From Aralia elata (taxonomy: Eukaryota; Streptophyta; Magnoliopsida; Apiales; Araliaceae), in the NCBI GenBank assembly GCA_034770075.1, contig JAVJAP010000334.1, forward strand, positions 248,001 through 312,000: a stretch of 64,000 nucleotides of DNA, in the 5' to 3' direction. The notes beneath the pieces are model-generated. The model did not search any database. It was given only the letters and a program-made list of their open reading frames with translations, and was not told the origin of the DNA. Position 1 is the stretch's first letter. Each line of letters begins with the position of its first letter. A program made the position numbers and the translations under genes. Below are positions 22,843-35,600 of this stretch, piece after piece.

Positions 22843-23574
22843 CAAGGCTTCTGCCATCATGTTCACAAAATCTTGCATTGGGTTTGGTGGAGTTCCCTCT
22901 ACATTGTTAACTGACTCTTCAATCCCTTGGTTTCGTAGGATTCGTCTGGGCGGCATTATCTGTTTAAGCAAACCCTAACACGTTACTCGGGCTTCCTTAA
23001 AACATAAGTATTCAGCATGTAATACAATAATCACATGACTCTTGTGTGGGAGTTTTAGATTACCCAACCTCGGAAATTCTGCTTTCCCGATTAGTGATTT
23101 AAGTTACTAAGATACCGATTCAGTTTTACTGAATTAACATAATCATTGCATAAATGGTATATCAAGTAAAATTCTCAATCACATACCATAGTAATGCATC
23201 TATATCCATATACCGACTTTAGCGTCTTACACGTTTATCACAGGCATATTGTCATAATTGCTACCATCCCATTTAATATAACAAAAGGTGGGACTCACTT
23301 AAACCATTCTTTCCTACCTACATAATTGGGAAGTACATCCTACATACGAACTACCTCGCACCTGCTGAGGTTAATACAAACTCTAGTAAATCAAATGGTA
23401 GTACCAATAACACTAACGTATGATCCAAATCCTCAATTCTAAGATCATAATAAATTTCTACCCAAAAATAACTCTATATGAGTTCTATCCCCTTTTATTC
23501 CTCTACATTCCCTCAGGTTATAGCCTAAGGACTCTTTCTCCTAAGGGTTATAACCTATAGCTCTGATACCAACC
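22843..23574 (-). pseudogene. gag: Second copy of T2 leader and gag start
   Basis: Near-identical to 31944-32677. It includes the PBS region GATACCAACC next to the LTR, the leader, and gag codons from ATG at 22954-22956 reading MPPRRILRNQGIEESV before truncation at 22843. Codon 5 is CGA (Arg), whereas the main copy has TGA. It therefore preserves the unmutated gag start and shows which state is ancestral. Confidence 0.88.
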
Positions 23575-24779
23575 TGTGACGCCCCCAAATCCGGGTTTCC
23601 TAACCTCGAATTCGGTGCTCACGATACTCAACGACAAACATACTTTCTAACTAAATGCGGAATAATAAACATACATTGTTTATTGAAATAATAATAAAGT
23701 CTTACAATCTTGGTCCCAAGGTTCTTTAACCTTAACATAAAACGTACCCTTAATACAATAAAAGGTTCACTTAATCAAACAACATTCAAGAGTAACTAGT
23801 ACATAGGCACTATCGGGCATCTATTCTTGCACCTTCCCTTTTCCTTTGTCTCCTTTAGACGTTTCTGCCTTAGCTGAAATAGAGATCATGATATAGCAAG
23901 GGTAAGCAACTAGTTTGCTTAGTAAGTTTATACACAAGGGAGATATATCATGAATAGACGAAAATTTCGCTTTCAATGTTCAACAACAGTATAGAATTGT
24001 GAAGAAATATGAATTATCAGTCAACAGTTGAATATTCAAATAATTGAATGCCAATTACTAAGTGGCTTGAAATAACCAAGGACGTTTTCCAAGGTTCTCA
24101 GCACGTAAGCTGGATCTCTTAAAAAGTTTTGGTAATCGAGGGGATCAGCCTCTCATACCCCGTGATTTATGCATAAACACTTAATAACCAGCATTGATAT
24201 CATGCCTTAATCAAATTTATCCTTTTCTCAGCCAAGAGTTCTTACCATAACAATTTAATAAGAACAACTTTTAAAATATATATGATTTCACAAATTTAGA
24301 CATGCTTGATCTAGCTGATACAAATAGCATAGATCTATCTCATAAACAGTTCATGCTTGAAAAAACTTAACTAAATTCACAATTCAATAATAATATATTA
24401 GGAATTCAATTGCACAAGGTGCGAATCTCAATAATCAGTATAGATGTGAATAATCAACAATAATTATTCACTAACATGCTTCGAAAATAATAACTTGAGT
24501 TTGAGTTAGGGAACTTGCCTGTTTGCTCAGCTACAAATAATTCTAGCTTTAACTATTTGGCCTTGAAGAACCTAACATAGATAATGTCGATCTTTCAATT
24601 AGTACGGCGTAGTTGTACATCGATACGCTTACTTATGCTATTTAATTAAGCAAAACACATAGCACACATAAGTTAATAAACTATTGTATATCCTATAGGA
24701 CACTTAATTAATTTCTAGGTTGATGGTTTAATTAATCAACCATGTATCCCTTAAGTAATAACCACTTATTAAACCCTTA

Positions 24780-25740
24780 AACAATTAATTATAATTGTTT
24801 AATTAATGTGTTATTTAAAATCTCCTTATTTATTAACTTTACCTTCATTTAATTACTATTTAATATTTGTTAAACAGTAATTAATTATCTTTAGTTATTA
24901 ATAATAGTAATTAATAACTAATTATATTTACTCATTATTTAATTATTAATTAAATAATAATTGAATTATTAGTTTTAATCGTCTTTAATTATTATTTAGA
25001 ATTAAATAGTAATTAACTAGGCTTACTTATTATTTAAGCTAATCAAATAATAAATAATTAATTAGTGAGTAAGAGTTATCTTTAGTTATTATCTAATAGT
25101 AAATAATAACTAATTAGGTTTATTCATCAATTAAAGTTAATCAAATAATTATTAATGAACTTATCTTTAGTTATTATTTAGTAATAAATAATAACTAATT
25201 AGGTTTATTTATTATTTAAAGTTAATCAAATAATAAATAATTAATTTACAATTCTTAATCATTGTTTTAAAAAAAAATAAAACAATTTACTATATATGGA
25301 AAATATAATAGCATATAAGGCTATTATTTTATTACTTCTTATTCATACTTAATTATTATCTAATAATAATTAAATATTTATTGTTTATAGATAAATAACT
25401 TTATTCATACCTAATTAAATATTTAGTACCTTTATTTATTACCTTCATTCATACTTAATTATTAATATTACATAATAATTAAATATTTATTGTCTTTATT
25501 TATTAAAATAATAATTAGTTTTATTCATACTTAATTATTATTTAATATTAATTAAATAATAATTAAGCATTTATTATCTCTATTTATTAAATATTTATTA
25601 TCTTTATTTACTACTTATTGATAAATAATAAATAATTAATTTATTAACTTTATTCATATTTAATTATTATTGAATATAATAATTATATATATATATATAT
25701 ACATATATATATTTTTATATTATTTTTTTTATTTATTATT
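24780..25740 (-). repeat. AT-rich degenerate tandem repeats in the T2 LTR
   Basis: Nearly 1 kb composed of TTATTATTTAATAA-like blocks. From about 24880 to 25240 a ~75-bp unit around ATAACTAATTAGGTTTATT recurs three to four times, then looser copies of TTCATACTTAATTATTA, ending in a TA dinucleotide run at 25685-25715. The other LTR has the same region at 33890-34850 with a shorter TA run. Confidence 0.75.
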
Positions 25741-26512
25741 ATTGAGAATGGCCACAACTCTATCATAACCCTAACAACAAGACTGTCAATAACAACTTCA
25801 AAAAAAATGGAAATGATTCTTATTCAAGCATTATAACTACCACATGCATATCATTCCTAAACATGAATACTGATCCACATCACCAGTTCAACTACCAGAA
25901 CCTTATGGTTCTCTTATACACCCAATTTCCGTCTCAAGAGAAATTCAATACAGCCCAAACGTAATACCATATATAATACAAGATTTCCCAAAATCAAAAC
26001 CAACCATAATTTAACACAAGTCAGTACCAAGTTTCTCAAACAGTGCAATACAGAATATAACCTTAACAGCAGAACATATACTACCCAATATCACAATACA
26101 ATACAAAATATACCCAACACAGCATAATCGGCTGCTACAACAGTTTCCCAATTCTAGCAGTACAAACACAAGGTATACTATAGCCAATACAATGCACAAT
26201 ACAATATCAAACTTGTAAATCCCAAACAGCATATATTATAACCAATATCATGTATTTCGGTACAACCAACCAAGCCCAATCAGCAACACAAAACCAACTA
26301 CAGAAGAATAAAATTTATACAAAACGTAAAAATTATCACAGACTCTTGAACTATTATATACCTTGCCTGATCGAACCGCCGTTCTCCTTCAACTCTCAAT
26401 TCACTGCCGGCGACTGACTCTTTCTCTTCTCTCTCTCTCTGTGATCTTTTTTTTTTCTTTTTTTTTTTTCAATTTTACAAATTTAGGCAGCCTTGAATTT
26501 GGGTTTGGGCTC

Positions 26513-26520
26513 AATTTATA
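26513..26520 (-). promoter_or_regulatory. T2 LTR TATA box
   Basis: CCTATAAATTGAGCCC on the minus strand within the LTR, followed in sense by a purine-rich A/G tract, as in plant promoters. The identical box in the other LTR is at 35613-35620. The start site is inferred, not seen. Confidence 0.5.
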
Positions 26521-27491
26521 GGAGGACTTTTACCCAAATCGGTTTGGGTATTACCTTAATTGACCGGTTAAGGACCGCCGGTAGGAGGGAGGTAGCGACT
26601 GACGGCCCATCACTTCCCAGCTGGGTTCGGTCAGCATCTCGAGCCGTGTTTTGCCATGGGTCACGTCGCCGGTTACTTTGAGTCCACCGGTCCGATTGGT
26701 TGTCCATGACAGTCTCTGGCTTAGCCCGTTGGTCAATTCCTCCACGCCGCCCGCTTGCTTCGAGCTGTCGCTGGCGTACGCCTGGCGACACCTCCTGCTC
26801 GTCCCGTTCAATCTGGCTGAGGGTTTGATTTGATTGAGAAGCTAGGGCTTTGGATTCCCTTCTTGCTTGACTGATTTCCCCAAATCGATTGCTCGGTTTA
26901 TCTATCCTAATTCGATTTCTCTGATTTGAAACCCCTCCCCCATTTGGACTTGCTGGTTAACAAAGAAATGGAACGGGTTCTATTAGGCTGGAAGGGAAAT
27001 TGGGCTCAACCCAATAGGGTTGGGCCGGTTGAATTAAATGGGAAAATGGCCGAATAGAGAATAAAAATGAAATTGGGCTCAGGCCTATTAAAATTTGGGT
27101 TAATTGGAATATAATAAGGTAGCCCAATTTTTTTATTAACATTATTGACACTATGCTCCAAATATTTAAATTGAACAAATAATTCAACTAATTAATTATT
27201 TATAATATTTATTTCAACAAAAATTCCTCGTGCGAATTATTTAAATCCGATAATAGTAAAAATGAATTTTTCATAAATTTTCTTCCCAATTTTCTTGCAA
27301 TTAAATTCTTAGGGTTAACTCACTAATTTATTTAAACTCTCAGTGAGTCCCTTTAATGCACAGAAATTTATTGGACCACGTATTAAATAATAATACCCAC
27401 ATGGATCCAATTAAAATCGTAAAATTAAATAAAACGAATTTCATATATTAAAATAAATTAAAACAATATTTAAAAATTCCTAGACATTACA

Positions 27492-27527
27492 TCCTCTCCC
27501 CCTTATAAAAATTCCGTCCTCGGAATT
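27492..27527 (-). promoter_or_regulatory. T2 polypurine tract and upstream hairpin
   Basis: Sense sequence AATTCCG-AGGA-CGGAATT (27510-27527) forms a 7-bp stem with a 4-base loop, followed by TTTTATAAGGGGGAGAGGA and then the LTR start TGTAATGTC. A single copy here, unlike T1 and T0. Confidence 0.75.
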
Positions 27528-27538
27528 TAAATCTAAGG

Positions 27539-28108
27539 TTACTCAAATAACTGAGGGTAATTTGCTCTCATCTTCTCTTCGAGTTCCCACGTGGCTTCTT
27601 CCACCGTGTGATTCCTCCAGAGTACTTTAACCGAGTGAATGGTTTTATTCCTCAGCGTCTGCTCTTTTCTATCAAGTATTTGGACAGGAATCTCCTCGTA
27701 TGATAAGTCCTTTTCAACTTGAATTGGCTCATAGGAAATTACATGCTTGTAATCTAGCTTATACGGACGCAACACTGATACATGGAACACGTTGTGAATG
27801 TGCTCAAGTTCAGGAGGTAATGCTACCTCGTACGCCACTTCGCCTATTCTCCTTAATATTTCAAAAGGTCCTATGAACCTAGGGCTCAGCTTGCCTTTCT
27901 TCCCGAAACGGATCTTCCCTTTCCAGGGAGATACCTTCAGAAACACATAACTACCAACTTTAAAGTCTCGTTTCTGACGATGTAAGTCGGCATACTTCTT
28001 CTGACGATCCTGGGCTGCTACTAACCGCTGTCTTATTACTTTAATGATTCCCACGGTTTGTTGTACCAATTCTGGTCCCAACAATCTCCGTTCACCAACT
28101 TCATCCTA
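27539..28108 (-). pseudogene. pol: T2 integrase C-terminus and chromodomain-like tail
   Basis: After the TAG at 28106-28108 the same frame continues DEVGERRLLGPELVQQT, then VGSYVFLKVSPWKGKIRFGK, GPFEILRRIGEVAYEVALPP and HIHNVFHVSVLRPYKLDYK, ending with the chromodomain-like segment VEEATWELEEKMRANYPQLF and a natural stop at 27539-27541. The TAG replaces a Trp codon: T1 has TGG at the same site (PLCWDE). The segment belongs to the integrase just upstream and binds chromatin or DNA in this family. Confidence 0.92.
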
Positions 28109-29752
28109 ACACAACGGCGTTCGACACTTCCTTCCATATAACGCTTCTAACGGTGGCATACCGATGCTAGCGTGATAACTATTGTTGTAAGCGAACTCTA
28201 CCAAGGGCAAATGATCGTCCCAGCTGCCACCTAAGTCCATCACAACTGCCCGGAGCATATCCTCTAAGGTTTGAATTGTTCGCTCACTCTGACCATCAGT
28301 CTGAGGATGATACGCCATACTCATTCTCAATTGTGTTCCCATTCTTTCCTGCAGACTTCTCCAAAAATTTGACGTGAAGCGCGGATCTCTGTCAGACACA
28401 ATAGATACTGGCACTCCATGTCGCGATACTATCTCCTTCATATAAAGTTTCGCCAACTGTTCCAATTTGTACCTGATCTTGATCGGTAGAAAGTGGGCAG
28501 ACTTGGTCAAACGATCTATGATCACCCAGATGGCGTCTAGACCGTTTTGTGTTGTCGGGAGTCCTACCACAAAATCCATAGTGATGTGCTCCCACTTCCA
28601 CTCGGGAATCTCTAAGGGTTGCAACAATCCGCTCGGCCGTTGGTGCTCTGCCTTGACCCTCTGACAAGTTAAACATCGGCTGACGAATTCCGCAACTTCC
28701 CTTTTCAAATGCGGCCACCAATAATGTTGACGAAGATCTTGATACATCTTGGTGCTACCCGGATGTACCGAAAATCTCGTATTATGGGCCTCCTGCAATA
28801 TTTCTTCCCTTAAGTCCGGTACATAGGGTATCCAGATCCTTCCCTCAAACCTCAGCAGACCTGTGCTGTCAACCTTGAACTTCAACGTTTTTCCTTCCGA
28901 CAGTTGCTTCTTAATGTCAATGCATTCTTCATCAAATTCTTGGGCCTCTTTTATCTTATCCAGTAGAGTCGGACCTATTGTCACGGTGAACAACTTTTCG
29001 TCCGTCTCCATTGGATACTTAACTTCCAGTTCCAGGCGTCCAAAGTCCTTTATCAGCTCTGCCTGAGTTGTAAGCCTCATCAATTTCTCTCTGCCTTTCC
29101 TACTCAGGGCATCTGCCACTACATTTGCTTTGCCCGGATGGTACAGAATTTCACAATCGTAATCCTTGATCAATTCTAACCATCGGCGCTGCCTCATATT
29201 CAGCTCTTTCTGAGTGAAGATATATTTCAGACTTTTGTGATCTGTATATATCTCGCACCTCTCTCCATATAAGTAGTGCCTCCAAATCTTCAAGGCGAAC
29301 ACTACTGCTGCTAACTCCAGATCATGAGTCGGGTATCCCTTCTCATAGTCCTTCAGCTGGCGTGAAGCGTACGCAATGACCCTGCCGTGCTGTATTAGTA
29401 CACAACCAAGGCCCTTGTGTAACGCATCACTGTATACTACAAAACCCCTAGTGTCGTCCGGTAATGCCAACACTGGTGCTTGGCTAAGTCTCTTCTTCAG
29501 CTCCAAGAAACTCTCCTCGCACTTCTCTGTCCAAAAGAACTTTACCGTTTTTCTGGTCAGATTGGTCAACGGTGATGCTATCTTCGAGAAATCCTGGATG
29601 AATCTCCGATAGTATCCTGCTAACCCTAGGAAACTACTGATCTCCGTTGGCGTCTTCGGCTGCTCCCAGTTGATAATGGCTTCCACCTTTGCTGGGTCCA
29701 CCGAAACACCATTACTGTCAATGACGTGTCCTAGAAACTGCACCCTCTGCAA
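28106..29752 (-). pseudogene. pol: T2 RNase H and integrase zinc/core domains
   Basis: 548 open codons in frame with gag-PR-RT. It begins with the RT thumb (LQRVQFLGHVI), then RNase H (YSDALHKGLGCVL, THDLELAAVVFALK, YTDHKSLKYIF), the HHCC zinc domain (HNTRFSVHPGSTKMYQDL ... CLTCQRVK) and the integrase core with all three acidic residues: TMDFVVGLP, SDRDPRFTSNFW and QTDGQSERTIQTLED. Every catalytic motif is intact. Only the TAG codons at 29753-29755 and 28106-28108, both Trp in relatives, separate it from its neighbours, so two base changes inactivate an otherwise complete pol. Confidence 0.93.
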
Positions 29753-32059
29753 CTAAAATTCACACTTTGAAAACTTCGCGTACAGTTTCTCCCTTCTTAA
29801 TGCCTCCAAAGCAATCCTTAGATGTTCAACATGTTCTTCCTCTGTCACTGAATACACCAAGATGTCATCGATGAAGACTACCACGAACTTGTCCAAATAT
29901 TGCTTGAACACTCTGTTCATCATATCCATGAATGCCGCTGGTGCATTTGTCAGTCCAAATGACATAACCAGAAACTCGAAATGTCCATAACGAGTTCTGA
30001 ATGCTGTCTTCGGGATATCCTCCTGCCTCACTCTTAGTTGATGATAGCCTGACCTTAAATCAATCTTCGAGAAGTATTTTGCTCCCTTAAGTTGATCAAA
30101 CAGATCGTCTATCCTGGGCAGCGGATACCTATTCTTAATCGTAACTTTGTTCAACTCACGGTAGTCGATACAAAGCCTCATCGAGCCATCCTTCTTCTTT
30201 ACGAACAGAACTGGCGCTCCCCATGGTGACACGCTCGGTCTGATATAGCCCTTGTCTAACAGTTCCTGCAATTGAACCATCAGTTCTTTCATCTCTACTG
30301 GTGCCATTCGGTAAGGCGCCTTAGATATCGGTGTCGTCCCGGGTACCAAGTCGATTGCAAATTCTATCTCTCTATCCGGCGGCAGTCCCGGAAGTTCATC
30401 TGGGAAGACATCAGCGAATTCCCTTACAACGGTTATCTGACTCAGTTCACCCTCGACCCGTCGAATATCTACCACGTGAGCCAAATAACCTATACAACCC
30501 TTCTTAAGCAATCTCTTCGCTTGCATCATCGTCAGACAACAAGATTGTCTCGGCGATTTACTACCATAGTACACCACCTTCGACTTACCCGGAGTCTGCA
30601 GGTGTACGCACTTTTTCTTACAGTCAATGACCGCCCCGTGGCTTGCTAACCAGTCCATCCCAAGGATTACATCGAATTCTCCAAGACGAATCGGCAACAA
30701 GTCCACGTTAAGCTTAAACCCTCTCACATCAGCACAACAATTCTTATAAATGTAGTTTACGGGGATAATCTCTTTGTTCGCTACTTCTACATTCATCGGG
30801 CGTTCTAACAGTTCACTAGGCAAATTAAGTCTTTGAGCAAATTTATCAGAAACAAAAGAATATGAAGCTCCCGAATCAAATAGCACATATGCATATATGT
30901 TGTTGATTGGAATAATACCTGACACCACCTCTTTGGATGTCACAGCATCTTGTATTGTCATGTTGAAGGTTCTCGCTGTTGGCTTATTTGGCTGGGCTGG
31001 TCCTCCACTGGTTGCTCTCGAGTTGTTGCACCTATTGCCATTTCTGCCATCCATGTTTCTCTTTCGGGGACATTCCTTGCTCTGATGTCCTATCTCTCCA
31101 CAATTGAAACAGCCCCCTTTCTTCGCCTTAGGACAATTGGGCGAGATATGCCCTTCTTGTCCACAGGTATAACAAACCATCTTTCCCTTCACACACTCTC
31201 CTGGGTGACCCTTTCCGCAATTCCCACATACCTGCCTTTTCTGCTGTATGCTCCCTTGCTGCATATCAGAAGTGCTACCCCCACTGCTCCATTGGCGCTT
31301 CCTGTTGTTGCCACTGCCACTGCTAACATTCACATTCCCTCCTTCTACCTTCTTCTTGTTCCTGTCCCGATTATATTTTGAAACCGCTTCACTCCCACCT
31401 TCAGCAATGAGAGCTTTTTCCAACAAGGTTGAGAACGATGTAATTTGCAAAACCGCTACCTTGCTATAGATCCGCGGCTTTAATCCATTCTCGAACCTCC
31501 TTGCCTTCCTCACCTCAGTGTCCACCTGATGTGGGGCGAATCTAGCCAATTCATTGAATTTTGCAGCGTACTCCGACACTGACAAATTTTCTTGTTTCAA
31601 TTCCAAAAACTTGATTTCCATTTCCGCCTGCGTACTCTCAGGAAAGTAATTCTCGAAAAACAACGTCTTGAAAGCTTCCCACGCTACGACTCCAGTTCCA
31701 GCTTTGTTCTGATTGGCTTCCCACCAAAAGTTAGCCTCACCTTTCATTAGGTAGGTAGCAAAAACTGTCTTCTGCTCCTCAGCGACTCTAGCAATGACAA
31801 AGGCCTTTTCAATCTCCTTTATCCACGACTGGGCCTCTATCGGGTTCGCTGTTCCTCTAAACTCCGGAGGCCCTACTGCCTTGAAGTCTTTAGAATTGGC
31901 TAAGTGGTTGCCTGCCTGGTTTCTTGTAGTAGTGGTTTGATTCCGCAAGGCTTCTGCCATCATGTTCACAAAATCTTGCATTGGGTTTGGTGGAGTTCCC
32001 TCTACATTGTTAACTGACTCTTCAATCCCTTGGTTTCGTAGGATTCATCTGGGCGGCAT
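29753..32059 (-). pseudogene. gag-pol: T2 gag, protease and reverse transcriptase
   Basis: The natural start is ATG at 32057-32059 (MPPR), but codon 5 is TGA (32045-32047); the frame is then open for over 740 codons. Gag: EAQSWIKEIEKAFVIARV and SVSEYAAKFNELARFAPH. Three zinc knuckles follow: CGNCGKGHPGEC, CYTCGQEGHISPNC and CFNCGEIGHQSKEC. The protease has the active site LFDSGASYSFVS; the RT has FVKKKDGSMRLCIDYRELN, FSKIDLRSGYHQLRV, FGLTNAPAAFMDMMN and the catalytic FIDDILVYS. It ends at TAG 29753-29755 after KCEF, where chromoviruses have Trp. An internal Met (MQDFVNMMAEA, 31979-31981) could restart translation after the TGA. Confidence 0.93.
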
Positions 32060-32677
32060 TATCTGTTTAAGCAAACCCTAACACGTTACTCGGGCTTCCT
32101 TAAAACATAAGTATTCAGCATGTAATACAATAATCACATGACTCTTGTGTGGGAGTTTTAGATTACCCAACCTCGGAAATTCTGCTTTCCCGATTAGTGA
32201 TTTAAGTTACTAAGATACCGATTCAGTTTTACCGAATTAACATAATCATTGCATAAATGGTATATCAAGTAAAATTCTCAAGCACATACCATATTAATGC
32301 ATCTATATTCATATACCGACTTTAGCGTCTTACACGTTTATCACAGGCATATTGTCATAATTGCTACCATCCCATTTAATATAACAAAAGGTGGGACTCA
32401 CTTAAACCATTCTTTCCTACCTACATAATTGGGAAGTACATCCTACATACGAACTACCTCGCACCTGCTGAGGTTAATACAAACTCTAGTAAATCAAATG
32501 GTAGTACCAATAACACTAACGTATGATCCAAATCCTCAATTCTAAGATCATAATAAATTTCTACCCAAAAATAACTCTATATGAGTTCTATCCCCTTTTA
32601 TTCCTCTACATTCCCTCAGGTTATAGCCTAAGGACTCTTTCTCCTAAGGGTTATAACCTATAGCTCTGATACCAACC
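32060..32677 (-). other. T2 leader with tRNA-Met primer-binding site
   Basis: Untranslated leader between 5' LTR and gag. Its LTR-proximal end reads, in sense, GGTTGGTATCAGAGCTATAG (near 32658-32677), matching the initiator tRNA-Met primer site TGGTATCAGAGC two to three bases from the LTR. The rest has no ORF of note. A second copy lies at 22957-23574. Confidence 0.85.
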
Positions 32678-35600
32678 TGTGACGCCCCCAAATCCGGGTT
32701 TCCTAACCTCGAATTCGGTGCTCACGATACTCAACGACAAACATACTTTCTAACTAAATGCGGAATAATAAACATACATTGTTTATTGAAATAATAATAA
32801 AGTCTTACAATCTGGGTCCCAATGTTCTTTAACCTTAACATAAAACGTACCCTTAATACAATAAAAGGTTCACTTAATCAAACAACATTCAAGAGTAACT
32901 AGTACATAGGCACTATCGGGCATCTATTCTTGCACCTTCCCTTTTCCTTTGTCTCCTTTAGACGTTTCTGCCTTAGCTGAAATAGAGATCATGATATAGC
33001 AAGGGTAAGCAACTAGTTTGCTTAGCAAGTTTATACACAAGGGAGATATATCATGAATAGACGGAAATTTCGCTTTCAATGTTCAACAACAGTATAGAAT
33101 TGTGAAGAAATATGAATTATCAGTCAACACTTGAATATTCAAATAATTGAATGCCAATTACTGAGTGGTTTGAAATAACCAAGGACGTTTTCCAAGGTTC
33201 TCAGCACGTAAGCTGGACCTCTTAAAAAGTTTTGGTAATCGAGGGGATCAGCCTCTCATACCCCGTGATTTATGCATAAACACTTAATAACCAGCATTGA
33301 TATCATGCCTTAATCAAATTTATCCTTTTCTCAGCCAAAAGTTCTTACCATAACAATTTAATAAGAACAACTTTTAAAATACATATGATTTCACAAATTT
33401 AGACATGCTTGATCTAGCTGATACAAATAGCATAGATCTATCTCATAAACAGTTCATGCTTGAAAGAACTTAACTAGATTCACAATTCAATAATAATAGA
33501 TTAGGAATTCAATTGCACAAGGTGCGAATCTCAATAATCAGTATAAATGTGAATAATCAACAATAATTATTCACTAACATGCTTCGAAAATAATAACTCG
33601 AGTTTGAGTTAGGGAACTTGCCTGTTTGCTCAGCTACAAATAATTCTAGCTTTAACTATTTGGCCTTGAAGAACCTAACATAGATAATGTCGATCTTTCA
33701 ATTAGTACGGCGTAGTTGTACATCGATACGCTTACTTATGCTATTTAATTAAGCAAAACACATAGCACACATAAGTTAATAAACTATTGTATATCCTATA
33801 AGACACTTAATTGATTTCTAGGTTGATGGTTTAATTAATCAACCATGTATCCATTAAGTAATAACCACTTATTAAACCCTTAAACAATTAATTATAATTG
33901 TTTAATTAATGTGTTATTTAAAATCTCCTTATTTATTAACTTTACCTTCATTTAATTACTATTTAATATTTGTTAAACAGTAATTAATTATCTTTAGTTA
34001 TTAATAATAGTAATTAATAACTAATTATATTTACTCATTATTTAATTATTAATTAAATAATAATTGAATTATTAGTTTTAATCGTCTTTAATTATTATTT
34101 AGAATTAAATAGTAATTAACTAGGCTTACTTATTATTTAAGCTAATCAAATAATAAATAATTAATTAGTGAGTAAGAGTTATCTTTAGTTATTATCTAAT
34201 AGTAAATAATAACTAATTAGGTTTATTCATCAATTAAAGTTAATCAAATAATTATTAATGAACCTATCTTTAGTTATTATTTAGTAATAAATAATAACTA
34301 ATTAGGTTTATTTATTATTTAAAGTTAATCAAATAATAAATAATTAATTTACAATTCTTAATCATTGTTTTAAAAAAAATAAAATAAACAATTTACTATA
34401 TATGGAAAATATAATAGCATATAAGGTTATTATTTTATTACTTCTTATTCATACTTAATTATTATCTAATAATAATTAAATATTTATTGTTTATAGATAA
34501 ATAACTTTATTCATACCTAATTAAATATTTAGTACCTTTATTTATTACCTTCATTCATACTTAATTATTAATATTACATAATAATTAAATATTTACTGTC
34601 TTAATTTATTAAAATAATAATTAGTTTTATTCATACTTAATGATTATTTAATATTAATTAAATAATAATTAAGCATTTATTATCTCTATTTATTAAATAT
34701 TTATTATCTTTATTTACTAATTATTGATAAATAATAAATAATTAATTTATTAACTTTATTCATATTTAATTATTATTGAATATAATAATTAAATATATAT
34801 ACATATACATATATATTTTTATATTATTTTTTATTTTATTTATTTATTATTATTGAGAATGGCCACAACTCTATCATAACCCAAACAACAAGACTGTCAA
34901 TAACAACTTCAAAAAAAATGGAAATGATTCTTATTCAAGCATTATAACTACCACATGCTTAGCATTCCTAAACATGAATACTGATCCACATCATCAGTTC
35001 AACTACCAGAACCTTATGGTTCTCTTATACACCCAATTTCCGTCTCAAGAGAAATTCAATACATCCCAAACGTAATACCATATATAATACAAGATTTTCC
35101 AAAATCAAAACCAACCATAATTTAACACAAGTCAGTACCAAGTTTCCCAAACAGTGCAATACAGAATATAACCTTAACAGCAGAACATATACTACCCAAT
35201 ATCACAATACAATACAAAATATACCCAACACAGCACAATCGGCTGCTACAACAGTTTCCCAATTCTAGCAGTACAAACACAAGGTATACTATAGCCAATA
35301 CAATGCACAATACAATATCAAACTTGTAAATCCCAAACAGCATATATTATAACCAATATCATGTATTTCGGTACAACCAACCAAGCCCAATCGGCAACAC
35401 AAAACCAACTACAGAAGAATAAAATTTATACAAAACCTAAAAATTATCACAGACCCTTGAACTATTATATACCTTGCCTGATCGAACCGCCGTTCTCCTT
35501 CAACTCTCAATTCACTGTCGGCGACTGACTCTTTCTCTTCTCTCTCTCTCTCTGTGATCTCTTTTTTTTCAATTTTACAAATTTAGGCGGCCTTGAATTT

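Larger units (their letters stand above)
23575..27491 (-). repeat. T2 3' LTR
   Basis: On the plus strand it begins TGTGACGCCCCC and ends GACATTACA. It contains an AT-rich repeat tract (24780-25740), a C/T-rich run (26405-26470), a TATA-like box at 26513-26520 and a CpG-rich 250-bp island (26550-26800). Small ORFs in the island and elsewhere have no recognisable domain. Confidence 0.92.

Noticed and set aside
22790..22978. 62-codon plus-strand ORF spanning the 22842 junction
   Set aside because: It crosses the join of two elements and is antisense to gag of the extra T2 copy.
26011..26232. 73-codon hydrophobic ORF, also at 35122-35343
   Set aside because: Present in both T2 LTRs simply because the LTRs are near-identical; no homology or domain recognised.
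26493..26833. Overlapping ORFs in the GC-rich island of the T2 LTR
   Set aside because: They arise from base composition; both LTRs have the island, frames are not conserved, and no domain is seen.
30272..31469. Plus-strand ORFs of 60-143 codons
   Set aside because: They are antisense shadows of T2 gag-pol.
32658..32677. Sequence matching part of a tRNA
   Set aside because: It is the primer-binding site complementary to tRNA-Met; no tRNA fold or gene is present.
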